A stretch of DNA of 14,791 nucleotides, from the NCBI GenBank assembly GCA_031267485.1, contig JAIRYY010000208.1, forward strand, positions 1-14,791. The letters run 5' to 3'. The notes under the pieces are model-generated. The model did not search any database and was not told where the DNA came from. It was given only the letters and a program-made list of their open reading frames with translations. This stretch comes from Tannerella sp. GTDB taxonomy: Bacteria > Bacteroidota > Bacteroidia > Bacteroidales > Tannerellaceae. The translations under genes were made by a program, and so were the position numbers. Every line of letters begins with the position of its first letter. Position 1 is the stretch's first letter. This document shows positions 9,073 through 14,753 of the stretch, one piece after another.

Positions 9073-9837
9073 ATGGATACAAGACGGGATTTTTTGAGAA
9101 AAGCAACCTTTGCGGGGGTTGGAATGGCAGTTATACCGAATATTGCCAGGGCGGCTGTTGATGGACGGCAAGTGGCGAACGCTAAAAAAATTACCCTGAA
9201 GAAGGATTCGGTTATCCTTTTTCAGGGCGATTCGATTACGGACGCAGGACGTAAAAGGGACTCCATAACGTGCAACAATACAGATCAGTTGGGGATGGGG
9301 TATGCTCTGTTTACGGCAACTGCAATTCTTAACAGACAGGCGGATAAACAGCCTAAAATTTATAACCGGGGCATCAGCGGGAATAAAGTTTATCAGCTGC
9401 GCGAACGCTGGGAGGTCGATACGCTGGCTTTCATGCCGGACGTCCTGAGTATTCTCATCGGCGTTAACGATTACTGGCACACGCTTAACGGCAGTTATAA
9501 GGGGACGGTTGAAAAATACGAAACCGACCTTCGCGATTTGTTGAAATATACGAAAGAAAAACTGCCGAAGATACAGCTCGTTCTTTGCGAGCCGTTCGCA
9601 TTGAGCGGAGGGACTGCCATTAATGACGGCGCCTGGTTCCCGATGTTTGATGCATACAGGGTTTCGCTTAAAAAACTGGCAGATGAGTTTGATGCGGTAT
9701 TCGTGCCGTTCCAGTCCGCATTTGATGAGGCCGTGAAAATCGCTCCCGCCACTTACTGGTCTCCCGACGGCGTACATCCCGATTTGCCCGGACGCCAGCT
9801 TATGTCCGAAGTGTGGATGAAAGCGACAGGGCTGTAA
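9073..9837 (+). CDS. Tat-exported SGNH/GDSL-family esterase
   Basis: This is a probable periplasmic carbohydrate esterase or lipase-like hydrolase; the substrate is not recognisable. The N-terminus has a twin-arginine signal (TRRDFLRK at 3-10), a hydrophobic stretch, and a likely cleavage after ARA at 25-27. The SGNH blocks are present: GDS with nucleophile S54 (FQGDSITDAG), the oxyanion glycine in GISGN, GVNDYW with N132, and D232/H235 in SPDGVHP. The length of 254 residues is typical of a single-domain SGNH hydrolase. It is not close in sequence to the CE12-like domain of the GH2 fusion. Since several SGNH families deacetylate plant glycans, a role alongside the pectin enzymes is plausible but is inference from position only. 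The stop codon is 2 bp from the stop of the convergent LOG-family gene, so no separate intergenic terminator fits there. Confidence 0.85.
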   Translation: MDTRRDFLRKATFAGVGMAVIPNIARAAVDGRQVANAKKITLKKDSVILFQGDSITDAGRKRDSITCNNTDQLGMGYALFTATAILNRQADKQPKIYNRGISGNKVYQLRERWEVDTLAFMPDVLSILIGVNDYWHTLNGSYKGTVEKYETDLRDLLKYTKEKLPKIQLVLCEPFALSGGTAINDGAWFPMFDAYRVSLKKLADEFDAVFVPFQSAFDEAVKIAPATYWSPDGVHPDLPGRQLMSEVWMKATGL

Positions 9838-9839
9838 AA

Positions 9840-10382
9840 TTATTCCAGCGTTAGATATTCACAGACTTCTTCCGGCGTTTGCGCCACGCGACACAGCTGC
9901 GACTGCTCCCCGCGTATGAAATGTTCCTCCGTTGCGCGGCGGAACATTTCCAGCAGGGGGGCGTAGTAGCTGTTTGTGTTCAGGATGATGACCGGGTGGC
10001 TGTACAGTCCGAGCTGACGCCATGTGATTATCTCGAGCAGCTCTTCCAGCGTGCCGTATCCTCCGGGGAGGGCTATTGCCGCGTCGGACATGTCGGCCAT
10101 GGTCTTTTTGCGTTCGTGCATGGTTTCGGTCGTTATCAGTTCCGTGAGGGCGCTGTGGCACCATCCGTTCCTGACCATGAAACGGGGTATTACTCCCGTG
10201 ACCGTCCCGCCGGAGGAGAGCGCCGCGTCGGACAAAATGCGCATAAGCCCGATGCTTCCGGCTCCGTTGACGACCCGCAGGCCGCGCTTTCCCAGGAGAT
10301 GTCCGAGTTTTTCGGCGTCTTTTGCGTAGATGCCGTTTATCCGGTCGCTTGAGGCGCAGTACACGCTTACTGTCTTAATCAT
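9840..10382 (-). CDS. LOG-family nucleotide phosphoribohydrolase
   Basis: The protein belongs to the LOG (LONELY GUY)/TIGR00730 group, Rossmann-fold enzymes that release a base from nucleoside 5'-monophosphates; plant members activate cytokinins. At 180 residues it has normal length. Visible motifs are a nucleotide-binding glycine loop (NGAGSIGLM, 39-47), GGTVTGVIP (58-66), MHERK (88-92) with the catalytic-type R91, and PGGYGTLEE (106-114) with E114 in the GGxGTxxE signature. The physiological bacterial substrate (AMP or another nucleotide) is unknown, and older annotations call such proteins lysine decarboxylase without support. The start lies 5 bp after the atpG stop, so it is very probably the last gene of the atpA-atpG transcript. 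It ends tail-to-tail with the SGNH esterase gene. Confidence 0.9.
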   Translation of the reverse strand: MIKTVSVYCASSDRINGIYAKDAEKLGHLLGKRGLRVVNGAGSIGLMRILSDAALSSGGTVTGVIPRFMVRNGWCHSALTELITTETMHERKKTMADMSDAAIALPGGYGTLEELLEIITWRQLGLYSHPVIILNTNSYYAPLLEMFRRATEEHFIRGEQSQLCRVAQTPEEVCEYLTLE

Positions 10383-10387
10383 ACCGT

Positions 10388-11293
10388 TTATTTTGCACCG
10401 CCGCCGCTGCCGCCGGTCTTACCTCCGGCTATGTCCGACAGCTCGTTGGTGATAGCCTGCTGGCGTGATTTGTTGTATTCGACGGTCAGTTCGCCGACCA
10501 GGTCGTCCGCGTTGTCGGTTGCCGTCTGCATGGCAACCATCCGGGCTGCGTGTTCCGATACGTTCGAATCCAGGAGCGCCGCGTAGAGGTGAAGCCTGAC
10601 GCATTTGGGCATCAGCGCGCCTGACAGTTTTCCGCGCGACGGCTCGCAAATATATTCCGTCTTGCAGTCCGCCGTGCGACGAAACGCGACGGGAAGTAAC
10701 GGTTCGCGTATCAGTTGCTGCGAACCTGCGCTTTTGAAATGATGATAGACGAGTTCCACCCGGTCTATTTCCCGCTTTTCGAACTGACGGATTAGCGAAT
10801 CCGCAAGTTCTGCAATCACGCTGTAGTCGGGCTTGCCTGCGAGGTTTTCAAAGTTTCCGGTTATGCCTGTGTCCGTTTTCCGGACGGCGTCGTATATTTT
10901 CCGGCCAATCGTGTAGACAAAAACATTTCCGTTTGCCGGCGGTTGCCTGTATGCGTCGACCGCATGACGCAGTTCGCGGAAGACATTGGAATTGAAAGCT
11001 CCGCAGAGGGACGAATCGGAAGAAAAGGCTACAATGGCGACGTTCCTGACGGGACGTTCCGCGGTCAGTCCGGCAAACCGGCCGTCCTCCGCATCCTCCG
11101 CATCGCCCGGAGAATACGCGGCAAGCAATGATTCCATCACACGGTGCAGCGCTTCGGCATACGGCCGCATGTCCGATATTTTCTTTTCGGCCTTATGCAG
11201 TTTGGCCGATGAGACCATTTTCATCGCCGAAGTCGTTTTCCGGGTGCTTTTTATCGAGTTTATCCGTTTTTTTATTTCCTTGAATGCTGCCAT
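10388..11293 (-). CDS. atpG: F1Fo ATP synthase gamma subunit
   Basis: This is the central rotor shaft of the F1 sector; it turns inside the alpha3beta3 ring and couples proton or sodium flow to ATP synthesis. The two terminal helices that form the coiled coil are clear: KKRINSIKSTRKTTSAMKMV near residues 8-27, and GELTVEYNKSRQQAITNEL followed by SDIAGG near the C-terminus. The 301-residue length is usual for Bacteroidota. The protein ends in a short glycine-rich tail (GGKTGGSGGGAK) beyond the normal C-terminus of shorter homologues. The ATG lies 6 bp after the atpA stop, and the LOG-family gene starts 5 bp after this stop, so all three are probably one transcript. No beta or epsilon subunit gene follows. 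In many Bacteroidales atpD and atpC sit apart from this block, so that part is not unusual. Confidence 0.96.
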   Translation of the reverse strand: MAAFKEIKKRINSIKSTRKTTSAMKMVSSAKLHKAEKKISDMRPYAEALHRVMESLLAAYSPGDAEDAEDGRFAGLTAERPVRNVAIVAFSSDSSLCGAFNSNVFRELRHAVDAYRQPPANGNVFVYTIGRKIYDAVRKTDTGITGNFENLAGKPDYSVIAELADSLIRQFEKREIDRVELVYHHFKSAGSQQLIREPLLPVAFRRTADCKTEYICEPSRGKLSGALMPKCVRLHLYAALLDSNVSEHAARMVAMQTATDNADDLVGELTVEYNKSRQQAITNELSDIAGGKTGGSGGGAK

Positions 11294-11299
11294 AACTTT

Positions 11300-12886
11300 T
11301 TATGAATTGCTGTTTCCTGCTATTTTTTCGGCGCACGCTTCGATGGCGGCGACGACCTCGTCGTTGAGGATGCCTTTCTGCAGGGGTTCCAGGACGTCTT
11401 CCCGGTGACTGCTTCGGAGAAGCTGCAGGAACGCCTGCTCAAATTCGTGAACGCGGCTTGCCGCCATGTTTTTGAGAAGCCCTTTTGTGCCGCAGTACAG
11501 GACGGCTATCTGTTCTTCCACCGGCATGGGGGCATATTGCGACTGTATGAGCAGCTGCGTGTTTTTCTGTCCCTTGTCGATGGTGAAAGCCGTAACCGGG
11601 TCGAGGTCGCTGCCGAATTTGGTGAACGATTCGAGTTCGCGATATTGCGCCTGGTCAATTTTGAGCGTGCCCGCGACCTGCTTCATCGCTTTCACCTGGG
11701 CGCTTCCGCCGACGCGCGACACGGAGATTCCCACGTTGATGGCCGGACGCACACCCTGGTTGAACAGGTCGTTTTCGAGGAATATCTGTCCGTCGGTAAT
11801 GGAAATGACGTTCGTCGGAATGTACGCGGAAACGTCGCCCGCCTGCGTTTCGATGACGGGCAGCGCCGTGAGCGACCCGCCGCCCCTGACCTTGCCCTTC
11901 AGCGATTCGGGCAGGTCGTTCATCTTTTCCGCAACCTCCTGCCGGTTTATTATCTTCGCCGCGCGCTCCAGCAGCCGCGAGTGCAGGTAAAAAATATCGC
12001 CCGGATAGGCTTCGCGTCCGGACGGGCGGCGGAGTATCAGCGAGACTTCCCGGTATGCGACGGCCTGTTTGGAGAGGTCGTCGTATACGACAAGCGCATG
12101 GCGTCCGGTGTCGCGGAAATATTCGCCGATGGCCGCCCCGGCAAAAGGCGCAAAGTATTGCAGGGCGGCAGGGTCGGATGCGTTGGCGGCGACGACAACG
12201 GTGTAGTCCATTGCTCCCTTTTCGCGCAGCGTGTTCACGACCGACGCGACGGTAGAGCCTTTTTGCCCCACCGCGACATAGATGCAGTAGACGGGGTCTC
12301 CCTTTTCGAAGTTTGCGCGCTGGTTGATGATTGTGTCGATAGCAATAGCCGTTTTTCCCGTCTGACGGTCTCCAATCAGCAGTTCGCGCTGCCCCCTGCC
12401 AATGGGAATCATCGCGTCAATGGCTTTTATGCCGGTTTGCAGCGGCTGATTGACGGGCTGGCGGAATATCACTTCGGGCGCTTTCCTTTCGAGCGGCATG
12501 CGGAAACGTTCGCCTTCAATCAGCCCCCTGCCGTCGAGCGGTTCGCCAAGCGGGTCGATGACGCGTCCGAGCATGCCGTCGCCGACGTCGACGGAGGTGA
12601 TTTCACCGGTTCGCCTGACGGTGAATCCTTCCTTAATCCTGTCCGTATGTCCCAGGAGAACGGCCCCGACGTTGTCGTCTTCGAGATTCATGACGACTCC
12701 CCGTATGCCGTTTTCAAATTCCAACAGTTCGTTCGCTTCGGCATTGCGCAGCCCGTATATGCGTACCACGCCGTCGCTCACCTGCAAAACAGTGCCGACT
12801 TCATCGAACGACATTTTGACATTTATCTCGTTGAGCTGCATTTTCAGCACCTCCGAAACTTCGCTTATTCTTATATTGTCTGTCAT
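11300..12886 (-). CDS. atpA: F1Fo ATP synthase alpha subunit
   Basis: This is the non-catalytic nucleotide-binding subunit of the F1 head. At 528 residues it is complete. The Walker A motif GDRQTGKT is at 172-179, the Walker B region ALVVYDD at 264-270, and the alpha/beta signature [10 protein letters not shown] at 381-390 is followed by the arginine finger R391. The N-terminus ([15 protein letters not shown]) aligns with the usual Bacteroidota form, which supports the start at 12886 over the internal ATGs at codons 16 and 25. The leader is AT-rich. In most bacteria atpH, encoding the delta subunit, lies directly upstream; here the upstream 1.9 kb holds only repeats, so this gene must either be read through the repeats or have its own promoter. 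TAATTTAC in the leader on this strand weakly resembles a Bacteroides -7 box, but I found no convincing -33 partner. Confidence 0.97.
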   Translation of the reverse strand: MTDNIRISEVSEVLKMQLNEINVKMSFDEVGTVLQVSDGVVRIYGLRNAEANELLEFENGIRGVVMNLEDDNVGAVLLGHTDRIKEGFTVRRTGEITSVDVGDGMLGRVIDPLGEPLDGRGLIEGERFRMPLERKAPEVIFRQPVNQPLQTGIKAIDAMIPIGRGQRELLIGDRQTGKTAIAIDTIINQRANFEKGDPVYCIYVAVGQKGSTVASVVNTLREKGAMDYTVVVAANASDPAALQYFAPFAGAAIGEYFRDTGRHALVVYDDLSKQAVAYREVSLILRRPSGREAYPGDIFYLHSRLLERAAKIINRQEVAEKMNDLPESLKGKVRGGGSLTALPVIETQAGDVSAYIPTNVISITDGQIFLENDLFNQGVRPAINVGISVSRVGGSAQVKAMKQVAGTLKIDQAQYRELESFTKFGSDLDPVTAFTIDKGQKNTQLLIQSQYAPMPVEEQIAVLYCGTKGLLKNMAASRVHEFEQAFLQLLRSSHREDVLEPLQKGILNDEVVAAIEACAEKIAGNSNS

Positions 12887-12890
12887 AAGG

Positions 12891-12935
12891 ATTAGCGTAA
12901 ATTAGTGACGTAAATTAGTGATTAATGATTAGTGA
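12891..12935. repeat. Short direct repeats of ATTAGTGA in the atpA leader
   Basis: Exact copies of ATTAGTGA lie at 12901-12908, 12914-12921 and 12928-12935, with a degenerate fourth (ATTAGCGTAA) at 12891. The spacing is 13-14 bp. They sit between the atpA start and the 42-bp array, within the probable atpA leader. Whether they are an operator, a slippage product or just low-complexity filler cannot be told from the sequence. Confidence 0.7.
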
Positions 12936-13913
12936 ATTGGCTATTAAATTGTCACATCCCGTCATTGCCTCCGGGACGTTTCCCGCGCTTGCGGGAAACC
13001 TGCGGGAGTACTCCGAGACGTTTCCCGCAATCGCGGAAAGCTTGTGGGAGTACTCCGGGACGTTTCCCGCAAGCGCGGAAAGCTTGTGGGAGTACTCCGG
13101 GACATTTCCCGCAAGCGCGGGAAGCTTGTAGGAGTACTCCGGGACATTTCCCGCAAGCGCGGGAAGCTTGCGAGAGTACTCCGGGACATTTCCCGCAAGC
13201 GCGGGAAGCTTGCGGAAGTACTTCGAGACGTTTCCCGCAAGCGCGGGAAGTTTGCGGGAGTACTCCGGGATGTTTCCCGCAAGCGCGGGAAGTTTGCGGA
13301 AGTACTTCGGGACATTTCCCGCAAGCGCGGGAAGTTTGCAGGAGTACTTCGAAACGTTTTCCGCAAGCGCGGAAAGCTTGCAGGAGTACTCCGGGACGTT
13401 TCCCGCAAGCGCGGGAAGTTTGCGGGAGTACTCCGGGACATTTCCCGCAAGCGCGGGAAGTTTGCGGAAGTACTCCGGGACATTTCCCGCAAGCGCGGGA
13501 AGTTTGCGGGAGTACTTCGAGACGTTTTCCGCAAACGCGGGAAGCTTGCGAGAGTACTCCGGGACGTTTTCCGCAAGCGCGGGAAGTCTGCGGGAGTACT
13601 CCGAGACGTTTCCCGCAAGCGCGGAAAGTCTGCGGAAGCTTTCGGGACGCCGGAAAAGCACTTTGCAAGCTTGCAGAAGTCCATGCACTGCGATGTGCGG
13701 CTGAAATGGATAGGATTCACCGTCCCGTAGGGACGGAATGTCGGTAGAAAAATTAACCGCATCTAACCGTCCGCGTGCCGTCAGGTACGCTATGTGACAA
13801 TCATCATATTCCGTACCTGACGGCACGGCGATAAATGTCACCGGCAATTTTTCTACCGACATATTGTCCCTGACGGGACAAATCGCGTGCTTCAATTTGC
13901 TTAAATCATACAT
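12915..13913 (-). CDS. Doubtful open frame across the 42-bp repeat array
   Basis: A 332-codon frame with an ATG start runs through the inverted-repeat element and the whole tandem array, ending 28 bp before the atpA start. The first 80 or so residues are not tandemly repeated (NMSVEKLPVTFIAVPSG and onward). The rest is a 14-residue repeat of the type LPALAGNVPEYSRK. I doubt it is a gene: the repeat period is 42 bp, so every frame repeats 14 codons. Both other frames on this strand are also open over most of the array (12952-13668 and 12962-13762), as are large parts of the + strand. There is no signal peptide, no known domain and no clear promoter. It is listed because the frame is long and precedes atpA, not because a product is likely. 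Confidence 0.2.
   Translation of the reverse strand: MYDLSKLKHAICPVRDNMSVEKLPVTFIAVPSGTEYDDCHIAYLTARGRLDAVNFSTDIPSLRDGESYPFQPHIAVHGLLQACKVLFRRPESFRRLSALAGNVSEYSRRLPALAENVPEYSRKLPAFAENVSKYSRKLPALAGNVPEYFRKLPALAGNVPEYSRKLPALAGNVPEYSCKLSALAENVSKYSCKLPALAGNVPKYFRKLPALAGNIPEYSRKLPALAGNVSKYFRKLPALAGNVPEYSRKLPALAGNVPEYSYKLPALAGNVPEYSHKLSALAGNVPEYSHKLSAIAGNVSEYSRRFPASAGNVPEAMTGCDNLIANSLIINH
12973..13643. repeat. Tandem array of sixteen 42-bp repeats
   Basis: Copies start at 12973 and then every 42 bp to 13603, with no insertion or deletion until the last unit loses one base near 13640. Each unit opens with GGGACRTTTCCCGC, continues AAGC then GCGGGAAG, and ends around AGTACTCC. Within a unit, TTCCCGC and GCGGGAA can pair around the AAGC loop (7-bp stem). 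CCGCAAGC can instead pair with GCTTGCGG around a 7-nt loop, so two exclusive hairpins are possible. AGTACT is itself palindromic. From the third copy to the end of the last copy, the differences seen by eye are almost all transitions. There are no spacers, so this is not CRISPR. Confidence 0.95.
13632..13672. repeat. Single 41-bp unit of the second repeat type at the end of the 42-bp array
   Basis: This unit starts GCGGAAG like the 42-bp repeats, then switches to CCGGAAAAGCACTTTGCAAG, the half-unit typical of the array at 14120-14406. It is 41 bp long and overlaps the last 42-bp copy by the shared half. It marks a junction between the two repeat types. Confidence 0.8.
13681..13732. repeat. 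52-nt array flank, copy A
   Basis: This sequence directly follows the first array. It is repeated at 14447-14498 after the second array with 49 of 52 identical positions; the three differences are all transitions. The core reads CTGAAATGGATAGGATTC. Its right end forms a hairpin together with the next bases: CCGTCCC at 13720-13726 and GGGACGG at 13730-13736 with loop GTA. In copy B the right arm of that hairpin is lost. Confidence 0.92.
13739..13880. repeat. Nested inverted-repeat element with adjoining hairpin
   Basis: The outer arms are perfect 16-nt complements: TGTCGGTAGAAAAATT at 13739-13754 and its reverse complement at 13846-13861. An inner pair of 16-nt perfect arms, CGTGCCGTCAGGTACG at 13774-13789 and its complement at 13812-13827, lies inside with a 22-nt loop. 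A separate hairpin, TGTCCC/GGGACA around TGAC, follows at 13865-13880. No transposase gene or target-site duplication was found. It may be a non-autonomous or REP-like interspersed element of Bacteroidales; that attribution is inference. Confidence 0.85.
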
Positions 13914-14002
13914 ATATTATATCCTGTTCGTTTCACATTACTTGGTGATGAATCGTTAATTATTATACTTCCCGCGGGATATTTTTGTGCATTGTCTTTC
14001 CC
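13881..14002. other. AT-rich spacer without recognisable content
   Basis: This 122-bp stretch separates the nested inverted repeat from the 74-bp palindrome. It is AT-rich (for example TATATTATATCC) apart from a short palindrome CCCGCGGG at 13971-13978. I see no gene, RNA or convincing promoter pair on either strand. Confidence 0.5.
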
Positions 14003-14076
14003 CGTCATTGCGAACGAAGTGAAGCAATCCAGGTCGTCGCCTGTGCCTGGATTGCTTCGCTACGCTCGCAATGACG
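14003..14076. repeat. 74-bp interspersed palindrome (CGTCATTGCGA type)
   Basis: The arms at 14003-14033 and 14046-14076 are 31 nt each and pair at 28 positions around a 12-nt centre. They begin CGTCATTGCGA and end CAATGACG. Elements with this arm sequence are recognisable in many unrelated bacterial genomes, where their translation gives peptides such as HCERSEAIQ, also present here on the - strand. I regard it as a small interspersed palindromic element. The flank at 14090-14099 repeats ATTGCAATGACG-like bases, perhaps a remnant of another copy. Confidence 0.85.
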
Positions 14077-14119
14077 AGAGGGAGGGAGATTGCAATGACG
14101 ATGAATACTTTGAATGTCT

Positions 14120-14406
14120 GCGGAAGTTTCCGGGACGTTGGAAAAGCATTTTGCCGGCTTGCGGAAGTCTCCCGGACGAAAAAAAAGCACTTTGCAGGCT
14201 TGCGAAAGTCTCCCGGACGAAAAAAAAGCATTTTGCCGGCTTGCGGAAGACTCCCGGATGAAAAAAAAGCACTTTGCAAGCTTGCGGAAGTCTCCCGGAT
14301 GAAAAAAAAGCACTTTGCAAGCTTGCGGAAGTCTCCCGGATGGAAAAAAAACACTTTGCAAGCTTGCGGAAGTCTCCCGGACGCAAAAAAAGCGCTTTGA
14401 AAGCTT
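14120..14406. repeat. Tandem array of seven 41-bp repeats with A-tracts
   Basis: Copies start at 14120, 14161, 14202, 14243, 14284, 14325 and 14366, exactly 41 bp apart. Each begins GCGGAAGTCTCCCGGA, shared with the 42-bp array, and then diverges to an A-run followed by GCACTTTGCAAGCTT. The A-run is 8 long in copies 2-6, 7 in the last and 4 in the first. A further partial copy at 14407-14446 returns to the first array type (CGCAAGCGCGGAAACG). The period is not a multiple of three, so coding is unlikely. No spacers are present. Confidence 0.95.
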
Positions 14407-14446
14407 GTGAAAGTCTCCGGGACGTTTTTCGCAAGCGCGGAAACGT

Positions 14447-14498
14447 CCATACACTGCGATATGCGGCTGAAATGGATAGGATTCACCGTCCCGCAGGG
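14447..14498. repeat. 52-nt array flank, copy B
   Basis: This is the second copy of the sequence at 13681-13732 and directly follows the 41-bp array in the same orientation. It differs by three transitions. After GCAGGG the sequence diverges from copy A, so the shared block ends here. Confidence 0.92.
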
Positions 14499-14580
14499 TG
14501 GGCTGTCAAAAATCCGAGGGGCGACATAAAAATATTCGTTCGAAAAATTTTCCGGTATGTAAACGGGGCGAACGCTTTTT
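14499..14580. other. Unique stretch between repeats
   Basis: I see no gene, repeat or regulatory site in this 82-bp stretch. It separates flank copy B from the palindrome cluster at the right edge. Confidence 0.4.
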
Positions 14581-14753
14581 TCAGGCGGACGTCCCGAAGG
14601 GCCTGATTTCCATAACCGCATGCAAGCGCAGCGCAGCTTGCGGTAAGAACGTACATATCTCTGCCTGAAAGGCAGTACTCTATTCCCATCGGTACTGCCT
14701 TTCCAGGCAGAGGTCGCTTTCGCTTCCTTTACCGCAGGTCGTCGACCTGCGGT
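14581..14753. repeat. Cluster of four palindromes at the window edge
   Basis: Four inverted repeats follow one another. TCAGGC/GCCTGA lies at 14581-14586 and 14601-14606. GCAAGC/GCTTGC lies at 14622-14627 and 14636-14641. Long arms at 14659-14678 and 14692-14712 are complementary except for one inserted C and enclose a 13-nt loop; each arm also contains CTGCC/GGCAG. The last is a perfect 10-bp stem ACCGCAGGTC/GACCTGCGGT with a 3-nt loop at 14731-14753. None is followed by a T-run, so simple terminators are unlikely. The cluster may continue beyond the window. Confidence 0.8.

Noticed and set aside
11405..12895. 496-codon + strand open frame opposite atpA
   Set aside because: It lies fully antisense to a well conserved AtpA with all motifs intact. 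Its own translation has no known domain or signal; it reflects the GC-rich codon pattern of the real gene.
12932..13747. + strand open frames through the 42-bp array (also 13044-13730 and 13168-13704)
   Set aside because: All result from a stop-free unit of 42 bp. No frame is favoured by its substitution pattern, and none has a recognisable start region or domain.
12973..14406. CRISPR array
   Set aside because: Units are contiguous tandem copies without unique spacers, and no cas gene is present.
14731..14753. Perfect hairpin considered as an intrinsic terminator
   Set aside because: There is no T-run on either side and no gene ends nearby; it fits better as one of the palindrome cluster.
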